Source of the DNA: Symsagittifera roscoffensis
Lineage: Eukaryota > Xenacoelomorpha > Acoela > Convolutidae
Direction of reading: 5' to 3'
NCBI RefSeq assembly: GCF_963678635.1
Contig: NC_087070.1
Span: forward strand, 16,183,840 to 16,247,839
DNA: 64,000 nucleotides
The notes under the pieces were generated by a model. That model was not told the DNA's origin. It worked only from the letters and a program-made list of their open reading frames with translations, and did no database searches. Position 1 is the stretch's first letter. Every line of letters starts with the position of its first letter. Below, in pieces: positions 42,217 through 54,864 of the stretch. Position numbers and translations under genes: made by a program.

Positions 42217-45200
42217 AGGTTTTACAGAGGTCGCCACTCTCCAACCATCCTCCTTTATCCGGGCTTTGGACCGGCAGTCGGATCTTGTTCAGTTCCGACA
42301 GAGGGAGTTTCATCAATTGTGTGGTTTTCGTACTTGATTTTTGTATGCTGGTAGTAGATTGTGTATGATGTTAAGGTTCCTAAAATGTACCTTGCGGTAC
42401 ACCTTGATGGAGTGAGACCCAAATGGTTTCTGTTGATGCCTACTATATTTTATCTCTGTTGCTCATGAAACTATGAGTTACATTTTTTTTGCTTTTCCCA
42501 AAATCCCACATCCTTCAATTTGGGTTTCGTTGCCTGTAGAATGTTTCCCCAGTAAAAATTTTAATGGCAGTTTTAAACTTGGTTTCTGATTCTTTTGGTT
42601 GATCATAAACTTTACAATTCAACAGCATTGATTTAATAATTGTCTATAGTTTAGATGCTAAAATTGTAGCTAAATGATCAATTTTGAGGAGAAGAGCAAA
42701 ATTGAAAAGTTTGTTTTTCAATTCCCTTGTCGGTAAGTCTGTAAAATTATAATCAGTTGGGGTTTTTGAATGTGTTGGTGTTGATTGATCGGTAAGTTCT
42801 AAGTTATGGGCTGTTAAAAATATCTCCAAAGAATCTCCTCCTTTGGAATTTAAATAATTAATGTTATAATCTCCGTTAAAAGAAATGTTTGATTTAAATG
42901 ATTGCGCAAAATCAATTGATAAAGCAAGTTGTTCGATAATTTCTGTTTAGCCAGATTCTTTGAATTGTAAGAAAGGTTTTTTAGTGTTGATCGTTCAGTT
43001 TTGTATCTCAGGTTCTACTCAGTCGCTGTCATAATTCTGATGGAGCAAGTATAAGTCTGTGCGTAGTTTAGGTTCCAATACCTTAGGATTGAGCATCATT
43101 ACTCTCAACATTTTGTCATTTCGCTTACTAGTGTTGATCTATCACATCGGAAAGCGACAAAAGGATCACTATCTAGTGTCAAAAAGTTGTTGTCATTTGA
43201 CTCATTAAACCACGTCTCAGTGAACCCATAATTTTTTTTCAGTCCTCGAGTGTTGACTTGTTTTATAAGACTAGATCTCTTTCTGTATTAACTCATGCAT
43301 TTTACTTTTAGAATTTTTAGGCTTTTTTGTAACCTCATAGTTTCTCCGGTATGTCAGGTTTTACAGAGGTCGCCAATCTCCAACCATCCTCCTTTATCCG
43401 GGCTTTGGACCGGCAGTCGGATCTTGTTCAGTTCCGACAGAGGGAGTTTCATCAATTGTGTGGTTTTCGTACTTGATTTTTGTATGCTGGTAGTAGATTG
43501 TGTATGATGTTAAGGTTCCTAAAATGTACCTTGCGGTACACCTTGGTGGAGTGAGACCCAAATGGTTTCTGTTGATGCCTACTATATTTTATCTCTGTTG
43601 CTCATGAAACTATGAGTTACATTTTTTTTGCTTTTCCCAAAATCCCCCATCCTTCAATTTGGGTTCGTTGCCTGTAGAATGTTTCCCCAGTAAAAATTTT
43701 AATGGCAATTTTAAACTTGGTTTCTGATTCTTTTGGTTGATCATAAACTTTACAATTCAACAGCATTGATTTAATAATTGTCTATAATTTAGATGCTAAA
43801 ATTGTAGCTAAATGATCAATTTTGAGGAGAAGAGCAAAATTGAAAAGTTTGTTTTTCAATTCCCTTGTCGGTAAGTCTGTAAAATTATAATCAGTTGGGG
43901 TTTTTGAATGTTTTGGTGTTGATTGATCGGTAAGTTCTAAGTTATGGGCTGTTAAAAATATCTCCAAAGAATCTCCTCCTTTGGAATTTAAATAATTAAT
44001 GTTATAATCTCCGTTAAAAGAAATGTTTGATTTAAATGATTGCGCAAAATCAATTGATAAAGCAAGTTGTTCGATAATTTCTGTTTAGCCAGATTCTTTG
44101 AATTGTAAGAAAGGTTTTTTAGTGTTGATCGTTCAGTTTTGTATCTCAGGTTCTACTCAGTCGCTGTCATAATTCTGATGGAGCAAGTATAAGTCTGTGC
44201 GTAGTTTAGGTTCCAATACCTTAGGATTGAGCATCATTACTCTCAACATTTTGTCATTTCGCTTACTAGTGTTGATCTATCACATCGGAAAGCGACAAAA
44301 GGATCACTATCTAGTGTCAAAAAGTTGTTGTCATTTGACTCATTAAACCACGTCTCAGTGAACCCATAATTTTTTTTCAGTCCTCGAGTGTTGACTTGTT
44401 TTATAAGACTAGATCTCTTTCTGTATTAACTCATGCATTTTACTTTTAGAATTTTTAGGCTTTTTTGTAACCTCATAGTTTCTCCGGTATGTCAGGTTTT
44501 ACAGAGGTCGCCACTCTCCAACCATCCTCCTTTATCCGGGCTTTGGACCGGCAGTCGGATCTTGTTCAGTTCCGACAGAGGGAGTTTCATCAATTGTGTG
44601 GTTTTCGTACTTGATTTTTGTATGCTGGTAGTAGATTGTGTATGATGTTAAGGTTCCTAAAATGTACCTTGCGGTACACCTTGGTGGAGTGAGACCCAAA
44701 TGGTTTCTGTTGATGCCTACTATATTTTATCTCTGTTGCTCATGAAACTATGAGTTACATTTTTTTTGCTTTTCCCAAAATCCCCCATCCTTCAATTTGG
44801 GTTCGTTGCCTGTAGAATGTTTCCCCAGTAAAAATTTTAATGGCAATTTTAAACTTGGTTTCTGATTCTTTTGGTTGATCATAAACTTTACAATTCAACA
44901 GCATTGATTTAATAATTGTCTATAATTTAGATGCTAAAATTGTAGCTAAATGATCAATTTTGAGGAGAAGAGCAAAATTGAAAAGTTTGTTTTTCAATTC
45001 CCTTGTCGGTAAGTCTGTAAAATTATAATCAGTTGGGGTTTTTGAATGTGTTGGTGTTGATTGATCGGTAAGTTCTAAGTTATGGGCTGTTAAAAATATC
45101 TCCAAAGAATCTCCTCCTTTGGAATTTAAATAATTAATGTTATAATCTCCGTTAAAAGAAATGTTTGATTTAAATGATTGCGCAAAATCAATTGATAAAG

Positions 45201-45632
45201 CAAGTTGTTCGATAATTTCTGTTTAGCCAGATTCTTTGAATTGTAAGAAAGGTTTTTTAGTGTTGATCGTTCAGTTTTGTATCTCAGGTTCTACTCAGTC
45301 GCTGTCATAATTCTGATGGAGCAAGTATAAGTCTGTGCGTAGTTTAGGTTCCAATACCTTAGGATTGAGCATCATTACTCTCAACATTTTGTCATTTCGC
45401 TTACTAGTGTTGATCTATCACATCGGAAAGCGACAAAAGGATCACTATCTAGTGTCAAAAAGTTGTTGCATTTGACTCATTAAACCACGTCTCAGTGAAC
45501 CCATAATTTTTTTTCAGTCCTCGAGTGTTGACTTGTTTTATAAGACTAGATCTCTTTCTGTATTAACTCATGCATTTTACTTTTAGAATTTTTAGGCTTT
45601 TTTGTAACCTCATAGTTTCTCCGGTATGTCAC
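42217..45632 (-). repeat. Three tandem copies of a 1138-bp composite LINE unit
   Basis: Units start at 42217, 43356 and 44494 with aggttttacagaggtcgcca-like sequence (43356 and 44494 after tttctccggtatgtc). Each carries a LINE endonuclease remnant (minus strand) with a 61-residue frame MEIFLTAHNLELTDQSTP..., at 42644, 43782 and 44920. Units 2 and 3 differ by only a few bases. A single copy of the same unit lies at 16983-18104. Confidence 0.9.
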
Positions 45633-45957
45633 AAAAACTTAAAATTGGACCTGGGTTTGTGTTAACCCAGGTCCAATTTTAAGTTTTTGTGACATACCGG
45701 AGAAACTATGAGGTTACAAAAAAGCCTAAAAATTCTAAAAGTAAAATGCATGAGTTAATACAGAAAGAGATCTAGTCTTATAAAACAAGTCAACACTCGA
45801 GGACTGAAAAAAATTATGGGTTCACTGAGACGTGGCTTAATGAGTCAAATGACAACAACTTTTTGACACTAGATAGTGATCCTTTTGTCGCTTTCCGATG
45901 TGATAGATCAACACTAGTAAGCGAAATGACAAAATGTTGAGAGTAATGATGCTCAAT
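45364..45957. repeat. Near-perfect 294-bp inverted repeat with 6-bp loop
   Basis: Left arm 45364-45657 (end of the third unit) and right arm 45664-45957 are reverse complements with only a few differences; the centre is ggacctgggtt-tgtgtt-aacccaggtcc. Confidence 0.9.
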
Positions 45958-46390
45958 ATCCGCAGCATAAAAGTAATCATGCTAATAGAACAAATCAAAA
46001 ATAATCATTTCGTAATAATTGCAAAATGCGCTTGAGAAAACTATAGTTCCGATGAATGTGTACTTGAAATGCGCGCAATTAAACCTATTGAAAAAAAATT
46101 GGCAACCCATGAAACTTAGCTGCTTTTATCAAATTGCTTAAATCGTAAAAACTCTCTGTTTTGACCAATCTTTCTGCGCGCAGGCAAAACAGTCCAAAAA
46201 GGCGTTTTTTAGGCATTTTTTGGAAAATTGTGACAAAAAAATTGCGTTTTTTGGCGCGCACTCCCTCTCAAAACTAGTATGCATTGGCACCAAAGGCGCC
46301 TTTAGAAAAATTTTAGAGTTTGTCAACAAAAATGGACATCTGATTAAGTACAAAGGTGGCCGAATACACGAGGAGAATACCCCGCCCCTA
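45958..46390 (-). repeat. hAT-related dispersed repeat
   Basis: Copy of 18150-18560, starting atccgcagcataaaagtaat immediately after the inverted repeat. A second partial copy is at 47578-47790. Confidence 0.7.
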
Positions 46391-49300
46391 TTTTTACCGA
46401 CGAATCCAATCTCACTACTTAACGAAAAGAGTTCAAGCTTCAATGTCTTTCATTTCGAATAAATACTTTCCGCTATACACACGCGCTGGTAAAAAAAATG
46501 TTTAGGTTCGCAAAAATCAAGTTTCTAATTTCTACTAAATTTTATTATGGGTAGTTTTTACCGTTTTGTGGGGTTGTGATAATCTATACAATTATTTGTA
46601 ATAACGTTTTGGAAATTAATTTTATCAACTCGTTGAGATGATAAGTTAACCTTCCCAATCTTTGCCAAACTTTCCAAGACTCTAGAAAATTGTTGGGAGA
46701 GAAAACTAAACTTCCCAAAATTTCTGCTAAACTTCCTAAGATCTAAAAAAATGTTCATTGGAATACGAAATTAATCTTCACGAGACCTCTGCTAACCTTC
46801 ACTAGAGTCTAGGAAAAACTCGTTGGCATGGTAGTTTAATATTTCAAAGAGTTTCGCTAACTTTCTCAGGACTTAAAAAAACTCAATATGATAGTCAAAA
46901 TAATTTCCCAGGCTTATCGATAGCCTTCCAAAGACCTTAAATAAAACTGGTTGGGATAGTAGTTCCACCGTCCCAAGACTTTTCCTTATCTTTCAAGGTC
47001 TTACAGAAAACTCGTTTGGATAGAAAACTAACACTCCTAGGACTCTGGAAAAACTTATTGGGACCTTTTTCATGAAATTGATCAAATTGATCTACAAAGT
47101 AACCCTACTACCAAAAAAATGTAGTTATCTAAAATTCTCCTAATAAACACTTCTAAAAAAAACAAATTTTTGTGGGCAAATAAAGTTATTTGTTTCCTAA
47201 GAGTCCATTTTTCATACTGGTTAGCTTTTTTAAATAAATTGTACATACTTATGTGTTCCAATCTAGCTCATGTCGGTTAAAAAATAATTTTACAATTTAC
47301 ACCGTTCTCCATCAGCAAAAACCGTCCTTAAAGAGTGTAAAAACCGCCTCTGGAGTAACCGCCAGAACTTGTCACTTTACTAGCAACAACTTGGATGAAA
47401 AAATTGGTTGGTGTTTTTACATTAACAATTTATTCACGAACTTGTATAGTTTTTTCATAACACCACGTACAAAAGAAAACGACACTAATTTGAAGAATTT
47501 AATAATTTGATAAACTTTTATTTGTTAATTTTATAAATATGGCCGGAACTTTATATTCATGTTTGTTTCTAGTCTTTCTGGGCAAAACAGTCCAAAAAGG
47601 CGTTTTTTAGGCATTTTTTGGAAAATTGTGACAAAAAAATTGCGTTTTTTGGCGCGCACTCCCTCTCAAAACTAGTATGCATTGGCACCAAAGGCGCCTT
47701 TAGAAAAATTTTAGAGTTTGTCAACAAAAATGGACATCTAATTAAGTACAAAGGTGGCCGAATACACGAGGAGAATACCCCGCCCCTATTTTTACCGACG
47801 AATCCAATCTCACTACTTAACGAAAAGAGTTCAAGCTTCAATGTCTTTCATTTCGAATAATTACTTTCCGCTATACACACGCGCTGGTAAAAAAATGTTT
47901 AGGTTCGCAAGAATCAAGTTTCTAATTTCTACTAAATTTTATTATGGTTAGTATTTACCATTTTGTGGGGTTGGGATAATCTATACAATTATTTGTAATA
48001 ATGTTTTGGAAATTAACTTTATCAACTCGTTGAGATGATAGATTAACCTTCCCAATCTTTGCCAAACTTTCGAAGACTCTAGAAAATTGTTGGGAGAGAA
48101 AACTAAACCTCCCAAAATTTCTGCTAAACTTCCCAAGATCTAAAAAAACTTCATTGGAATACGAAATTAATCTTCACAAGACCTCTGCTAACCTTCACTA
48201 GAGTCTAGGAAAAACTCGTTGGGATGGTAGTTTAATATTTCAAAGAGTTTTGCTAACTTTCTCAGGACTTCAAAAAACTCAATATGATAGTCAAAATAAT
48301 TTCCCAGGCTTATCGATAGCCTTCCAAAGACCTTAGATAAAACTGGTTGTGATAGTAGTTGCACCGTCCCAAGACTTTTCCTAATCTTTCAAGGTTTTAC
48401 AGAAAACTCGTTGTGGAGAAAAAACTAACACTCCTAAGACTCTGGAAAATTTTATTGGGACCTTTTTCTTGAAATTGATCAAATTGATCTACAAAGTAAC
48501 CCTACTACCAAAAAAATTTAGTTATCTAAAATTCTCCTAATAAATACTTCTAAAGAAATAAATTTTTGTCGGCAAGTAAAGTTATTTGTTTCCTAAGAGT
48601 CCATTTTTCATACTGGTTAGCTATTTAAAATAAATTGTACATACTTATGTGTTCCAATCTAGCTCATGTCGGATAAGTATTAATTTTACAATTTACACCG
48701 TTCTCCCTTAGCAAAAACCGTCCTTAAAGAGTGTAAAAACCGCCTCTGGAGTAACCGCCAGAACTTGCCACTAAACTAGCAACAACTTGGATGAAAAAAT
48801 TGGCTGGTGTTTTTACATTTTACAATTTATTCACGAACTTGTATAGTTTTTTCATAACACCACGTACAAAGGAAAACGACACTAATTTGAAGAATTTAAT
48901 AATTTGATAAACCTTTATTGTTAATTTTATGAATATGGCCGGAACTTTATACTCAAGTTTGTTTCTAGTCTTTCTGTGCTCGATAAAAGGAAAGTTTTCA
49001 ACAAAAAAAATTTGCTAGTTATACATTTCTATAGACCATTCAGATTTGCACTTAATGTAGCGCTTTGTAAAAACGCACAGTATTTAGCGTTCCTGGTTTT
49101 TTGTCAATTGCAAAAAGGCTTTTTTTAACGAGCCCTTCGCAGCTTCGTGGCGATTTATCAAATGCCACCTGGTAGTAGCACGGTTGGAACCGATTGAAGT
49201 CTTCAACCATTCCAAAAATTGCTTTATTCTTTTTACAAAAGATAAAATGTTTTACTTCGGCCCTGCGGTCTGGTGCTCTTTTCCAGTCCCCCTTCCCTCT

Positions 49301-50545
49301 GATTTTTCTAAAATTAAATCTATGAAATTCTATTTAAAACTTTTTTTTAAGTATTAAATTGCTGTGAAACGTGTCAGCGTGAACAAGTGAACAACTTTTT
49401 AAAACAATTCTTCCATACAAAATGTCGTGTGAACACAATTTTTCAGTAGCTTCACAAGACCTCTGCTAACCTTCACTAGAGTCTAGGAAAAACTCGTTGG
49501 GATGGTAGTTTAATATTTCCGTGAGTTTTGCTAACTTTCTCAGGACTTCAAAAAACTCAATATGATAGTCAAAATAATTTCCCAGGCTTATCGATAGCCT
49601 TTCAAAGACCTTAGATAAAACTGGTTGGGATAGTAGTTGCACCGTCCTGGTATGTAATTTCGTATTCCAATGAAGTTTTTTTAGATCTTGGGAAGTTTAG
49701 CAGAAATTTTGGGAAGTTTAGTTTTCTCTCCCAACAATTTTCGGTTTTATCATTGAATTTAGAAAAACGTAGCTAGTCTCAACCTATCAGAGGACTGCAA
49801 CATGATGAAGACCTGCCTCTTTTCATAATTCCCCCACATTTCAAATTTTCAATTTTCTTAGTAAGATTGCTTGTTTTTTTGACTGAAAGTGTGATGTAAT
49901 GATGCAAGATATGAAGAAAAAAGGTCACAAAGTTAGTTTGTTCACCATGCAAACTTTCATTTTTTTATGATAACGTAAAAATCGTTTTTCAAAACTGAAA
50001 TTCAAATGTGGAGGGGGGGGGGGGGGGGGTGGTGTTGAGCCACATAATGGGAACAAGCTTGTGATGTTTTCAACAACATACTTGTCAAAAATAGCAGACT
50101 GAAAAACTGAATTTACCAATATGCTGGATCTTTGCCCTTTAACTATAGCTTAAAAACATTTTTTTTTGTTTCGCATCTTGCCATTTTACAAAAACTTTTG
50201 TATACAAAAATGGCAAAGGTTTTTGCTACCAATACAATCTAAGTTTGATGAAACTTTTAAAGACCACACAATTCGAACAAAAGCAAAAGAAATGCTCCTG
50301 ATTTTTTTTTCGTTAAGGAAGTTTCCAAATTTTACCATTTGGGAGTTAAAATCAGTTCAATAGATAATCCAAAAAAGCAGCGCTAATTTTCATCAGTTTT
50401 GTTTGGAAGTGCAAGTAAAAGATTATTTCCCTTTAAATTTCCCTTTAAAACTGACAAAACTTAAAGTTGTTTAAAAATTGTTTGGCAATTGAAATTATTT
50501 TTATTTGACATATAATAATCGTTTGACATATTGTATTTTTAAAGT
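46391..50545. repeat. Repeat array: foldback arms and large duplication copy 2
   Basis: 46440-47577 is a one-arm copy of the foldback element; 47578-47790 repeats 46185-46400; 47843-49447 is a further arm plus flank; 49448-49740 is a rearranged patch with pieces of the minisatellite in both orientations; 49760-50545 repeats 40470-41250. A long poly-G run occurs at about 50012-50029. No gene supported. Confidence 0.8.
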
Positions 50546-50846
50546 CACATTCAGTATTATCATCCTAATAAAATGGCACAAAAGCTGTCAGGTTGTTTTG
50601 TAGGACGAACTTACATGTATACTTTGTGGAGTGTCTGTCAAAAGTTAATAAAGATGAAATTTTATTGACCGGTCCCTGAAAAACTGACAAAAATCTATCG
50701 CAAAACATGATGTACAAATAATTTGCATTTACTCAAAACAACTTAATTTTTTTATTCACAGATGTCTTTTTTTATAAGTTTGTTTTATTATTTGCAAACT
50801 GTTACCAGTCTTAAGCTCGCGAAGCACTTTTAGTTACATTCACTAA

Positions 50847-51943
50847 ATGCTCATGTTTGTTCGTTTGCTTGCAATGGATGAAAAACTATATGCAGAGAAA
50901 TGGCAAACCTTTTTCAACGATCAGTTTAACTTGTCTGTTTTATCAACGTTTTTATTTATCCTATTTGCTCTAATTGCCAATCGGCTCGGCTTTCAACTAT
51001 GGCTAGTACTAACACAGGTAAGCCCAAACTTTTTTCTACTAGTAGAATATCAAATTTTTAAAAGTCATTAGGTTTCATATATTGCCATTTTGAATACATG
51101 CTGAACTTGTACAGAAATGTTTTCTACATGACATTAGATTTTCACCGGTGATGCAAAATTTTCATCATCATATTTTGAAGTCAAAGTCAAAGGCGCCAAG
51201 CTTTTTGAATGGTGTGATAAATCTGAAAATTAAACAGTTATGGTATTGAAATATATTTTTTTTCTTATCTTTGTTATCAAAATTGATATTGAAAATCTAA
51301 AACGTTTTTTTTAAAACAGTTTGCTCTTATTAAAAAAAAGTCAATTCATCAGTTTAAATGAATTTTCCATAAACTTAACTTATTGGTTTACGATATTTTT
51401 GTCAGAGATTTTAAGATTATGTTTTTATCAGATTTCTAATTATTTTAGATATATTTTCTTCTGGCGATACTATGCCAGTTCTTATTGGATCTTCTGCTGC
51501 TAATCGAACTGGAAAAGATTCACTCAAGTGGCATATTTTCATTCTTACCGATGCACCACACCGCCTTCATCAACTTTGCACTTGTACTAATCGTGTTGTT
51601 AACCATAACACCATTTATCTATTATTTGCTCAACTTGCTGGTTACTTCTTCTATCAAATCAGCTCAGTCCGAAACTTCCTTCAATCATGAACTTGCTGCT
51701 ATTTTTGGAGATCAAAATCTACACCTACAGAGGGTGTCCACATTCTGCGGGGAGCTGATGATTCTGCAGCTGTTCGTACTTTTCTTCGTTATGGATGAGA
51801 TTCTACTTTCCGGAACAGAATCGGAACATTTCGGATCGAATTTGGCTTTGAGCCTTGTAGAAACATTATCGTTGATTTTGTTGAATATATTGAAAGGAGA
51901 AGTCTTAAAATATAAAAATAGCAGTGATGTATTGAAGTGTTGA
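50847..51943 (+). CDS. Two-exon multi-pass membrane protein, probable host gene
   Basis: Exon 1 is 50847-51017 and ends CTA ACA CAG|GTAAGC; exon 2 is 51449-51943 after ATTATTTTAG|ATA. Joining is in phase 0 and gives ~221 residues (or 212 from the second in-frame Met at 50874, MDEKLYAEKWQTFFNDQF). At least four hydrophobic helices: VLSTFLFILFALIANRLGF, FLLAILCQFLLDLLLLI, FALVLIVLLTITPFIYYLL and LMILQLFVLFFVMDEILL. There is no signal peptide or catalytic motif. I do not recognise the family; small tetraspan TMEM proteins are the nearest in character. Clean splice sites and an undamaged frame amid repeats argue for a functional gene. Its 431-bp intron is mostly a dispersed repeat. Confidence 0.6.
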
Positions 51944-52284
51944 AAATTGAAATCACAGAGTAAACAACGAATTATTAACGTTTCAAATAATTTAAAATTC
52001 AGTTTTACAAAAAATCAATTCAGCTGGTTAGTTTAGTCTGAAACGAGGTAATTTTGAGAAAAGAAGAGGTGATAGAAGAGGTGAAATTGATTGTGAAATT
52101 TACCTCTGACTCACCTGTTTCTTAAGATTACGGATATTAATTGGAAATAAGTAATCAATTAAGATCTTGTTTTGTCAGGGCAGTTGAAACATACTCAGTT
52201 TTAGTTAAAAAAAATGAAATATCTGAGTTGGGTCAATAAAATACCGAACACTGAATATTTGAGTATTTGAGTTTACCAGAAGCA
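51944..52284. other. 3' flank of the membrane-protein gene
   Basis: AT-rich, with an AATAAA at about 52234 that could be a poly(A) signal. No other signal. Confidence 0.4.
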
Positions 52285-52292
52285 GTAGATAG

Positions 52293-52644
52293 CAGGGGCG
52301 GATTTAGGGGGCACGAGGGCGGACGTCTCCTTTTCCCCGCAGGAATATGACCCCTTGCCGACCCAAAGGGTCCCCCTTTGTACTATTTTGAGACAACCAT
52401 TTTTGTTAACGGACCCTAGAGTTTTTCTTAAGGCGCCTTTAGCGCCAATATATACTAATTTTGAGGGGAGAGCGCGCCCCGAAAAAACGCGATTTTGTGG
52501 TCAAAGACTTCCAAAACAGAGACTTTTTAGAGCTTTGGGAGATCACGAAAAATCAATTTGGTTGTCCTAGAAAAATTGTGGACAAAATTTTTGAAATTTT
52601 TTTTGAAAATCCCCCCTCTCGAGAAAATCCAAGATCCGCCCCTG
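52293..52644. mobile_element. hAT-type MITE with 8-bp target site duplication
   Basis: 352 bp, termini CAGGGGCGGATTT and AAGATCCGCCCCTG (inverted), flanked on both sides by the perfect 8-bp duplication gtagatag (52285-52292 and 52645-52652). The 8-bp duplication and CAGGG-type termini indicate hAT mobilisation. No transposase. Confidence 0.9.
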
Positions 52645-52652
52645 GTAGATAG

Positions 52653-54864
52653 TAAATTCACTGCCAGGAGGGAACAATCCAAAGTGTAGTTCTACTCATT
52701 TAAGGTGTCCTTGAAAGCGAAAAAAAGGGGGAGTCGATTATAGAGTGAGAGTGAATTTGGAACCTGATCTAAACTATATTTTATGCTTGGATAAATTAGA
52801 TATTTTACCACCGTAAAGTATTTAATATTAACCAATCATGATCCATCTAACTAACAACCCACTTATTTGTAAGTGCTGAAATTACTTGTAATTTCAGCAC
52901 CAGAGAGATTTGAATTTAACTTAGAAATTAGTTGTCTCTCCAAGAGAACTTCAGCAGCCGCAACAAACCAGTATACCCTAGATCTATTGAGCCTAGCAGA
53001 GACTAGTTAAACACCCTGAGACTAGAAAGTATAAGAGTAAGACTAGGATCGGTATTAGACTAAGAAGTTGCACGAATCTATCCGGCCGAAAAAAAGAGAG
53101 CGTGACGAGCAGACGGTGTACCCTATCCGAAATTACTCCGAAATTACTCTATGAGTTAACCACATCGGTCCTAACTCATCTGGTGCGACCATAAGTCTCG
53201 AATAAGACCTTAATAGCTTAGAACTAACCAAAAATAGATTAGAATTTAGACAAAACATTTTCAAAATGTTATACGATAATAATTTAATCGAAATGTCTCT
53301 ACGACTCAATAGATCAGAGCCGATATTCCGAACAAAAATAGAACTACCCATAATTGGAAGAAGTCCTCGAACAAGAGACGACATACGACAAAGTAGAAAC
53401 TTACCAAATAGTTTTATGATCGTAGGGCAAAAGCCAACACAAACTTTTATATTTAGAATCTTATTAGCAATGAATTTAGATTTTCATCTGCAAACATAAA
53501 ATTTTGAAGTCAATCTTCATGATCATTTCAGGCGCTAAGCAAAATTATTAATGTACAATAACGATTGATAAAAAGATCTCAGATCGTTTTCTTAATTTCT
53601 GCAGTCTTATATAAAACATATTTGAAAAATATTTATTGAAAATGAAAATAAAAACTAGTAGCATGACAATAAATTGTTAGTAATCATAAATCATCTGTTG
53701 TCCCAGCTTCATCACCTAAGCATAACAGCAATCATAAGCTCACTAATATCATTAAAATACTAAATCTTTTTCTTAAATAAATTTAAACTATTTTAAACTT
53801 AAATTCACTTAATTTTAAAATCAGATCATCAAGGCTTATCCTTGGATCTTAATTAATTTCCTATTTCACTAAAATTTAAATACCTGATCATCAAGGCCTA
53901 TCCTTGGATCAAAAAGAACAATTTTGTTCTCCCCCACCCACTTAGCAAGTGTCTAACGACCTCAAACGTCGATTCACTATCCAAACCTTCAAAAAGACCC
54001 AAGATTATTAGAAACTTTTTAATAAAACTAACCATTCAAATTAGGATAAACAGTGAAAACACTTCGGTTATTCATCCTTCACTTGAACGCTCCTCTTACT
54101 AGACCCAGGATAGATCTTAGAATTAGTAAGTTTAAAATAGTATCTAACGAACTACTTGCGTTCTAATTATACCTGAACCTTGTGGATCGATTTACTATTC
54201 TCCAACCCTTGAACACAATCACTACCCCTGAGTAAGATTAAGTAAGTTAACACCTTAGCTTAGACTAGCCACGAGAAAGCAAAAAATCATTCTTCGGAAT
54301 CGATATAATTTTCTCTCCAACCCTAAATAAAAAGAACCAGGTTAAGCAACCAAAAAATCGTAAGGACTAACAGTCTAAGAAAATAGAAATACCTAACAAC
54401 TTTTTGCATCCCTCATCCTAAACCTTATGTCATTCAAAAATCTAGGAAATAAGCAAACAATCGTTTTACACAACAGTGAGATAGATAACAAAAAATACGA
54501 TCTTGTCATCACACCTCATACACAAACAAATGGATAAATTAGAACAAAACGACAAACAATAAAAAGAAAAATTATAAACAAAGACAAATCACACGAAAAA
54601 GATTTTCAAAAAATAGAAACGCATTTTCCGAATCAGAAGCCATTAATTTAGACGAACTCTACAAATTAAAAGAATCAATTGATAAAAATTGTCCCATTCA
54701 CGATCAATTATATTTTTCCGATTCAGAAACAACTTCAAATTCATCAAAAAGAGGAAAAAGAAGAATAAAAAAGCAATACAAACACAAACCAGTACACCTG
54801 TAAAATTGGAATCAACCAATTAGACACATCGAAGGCTATATATTAACAGTCATCAAAAGAAAAA
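52653..54864 (+). other. 5' region of the Ty3/gypsy-like element (LTR and leader candidate)
   Basis: No gene. A perfect hairpin lies at 52873-52900 (gtgctgaaattac ... gtaatttcagcac), a TATA-like tatataaaa near 53608 and AATAAA near 53647, as expected for an LTR promoter and polyadenylation region. Two copies of gatcatcaaggc-ttatccttggatc lie at 53824-53849 and 53887-53910. LTR borders and primer-binding site are not resolved because the 3' LTR is outside the window. Confidence 0.4.

Noticed and set aside
42644-45105. Three identical 61-codon ORFs as a small gene family
   Set aside because: They are the preserved middle of a LINE endonuclease fragment within the 1138-bp tandem unit, not independent genes.
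46138-47841. Repeated 90-101 codon frames (MKLELFSLSSEIGFVGKN...)
   Set aside because: They lie within non-coding dispersed repeats, differ in end points between copies and overlap frames on the other strand.
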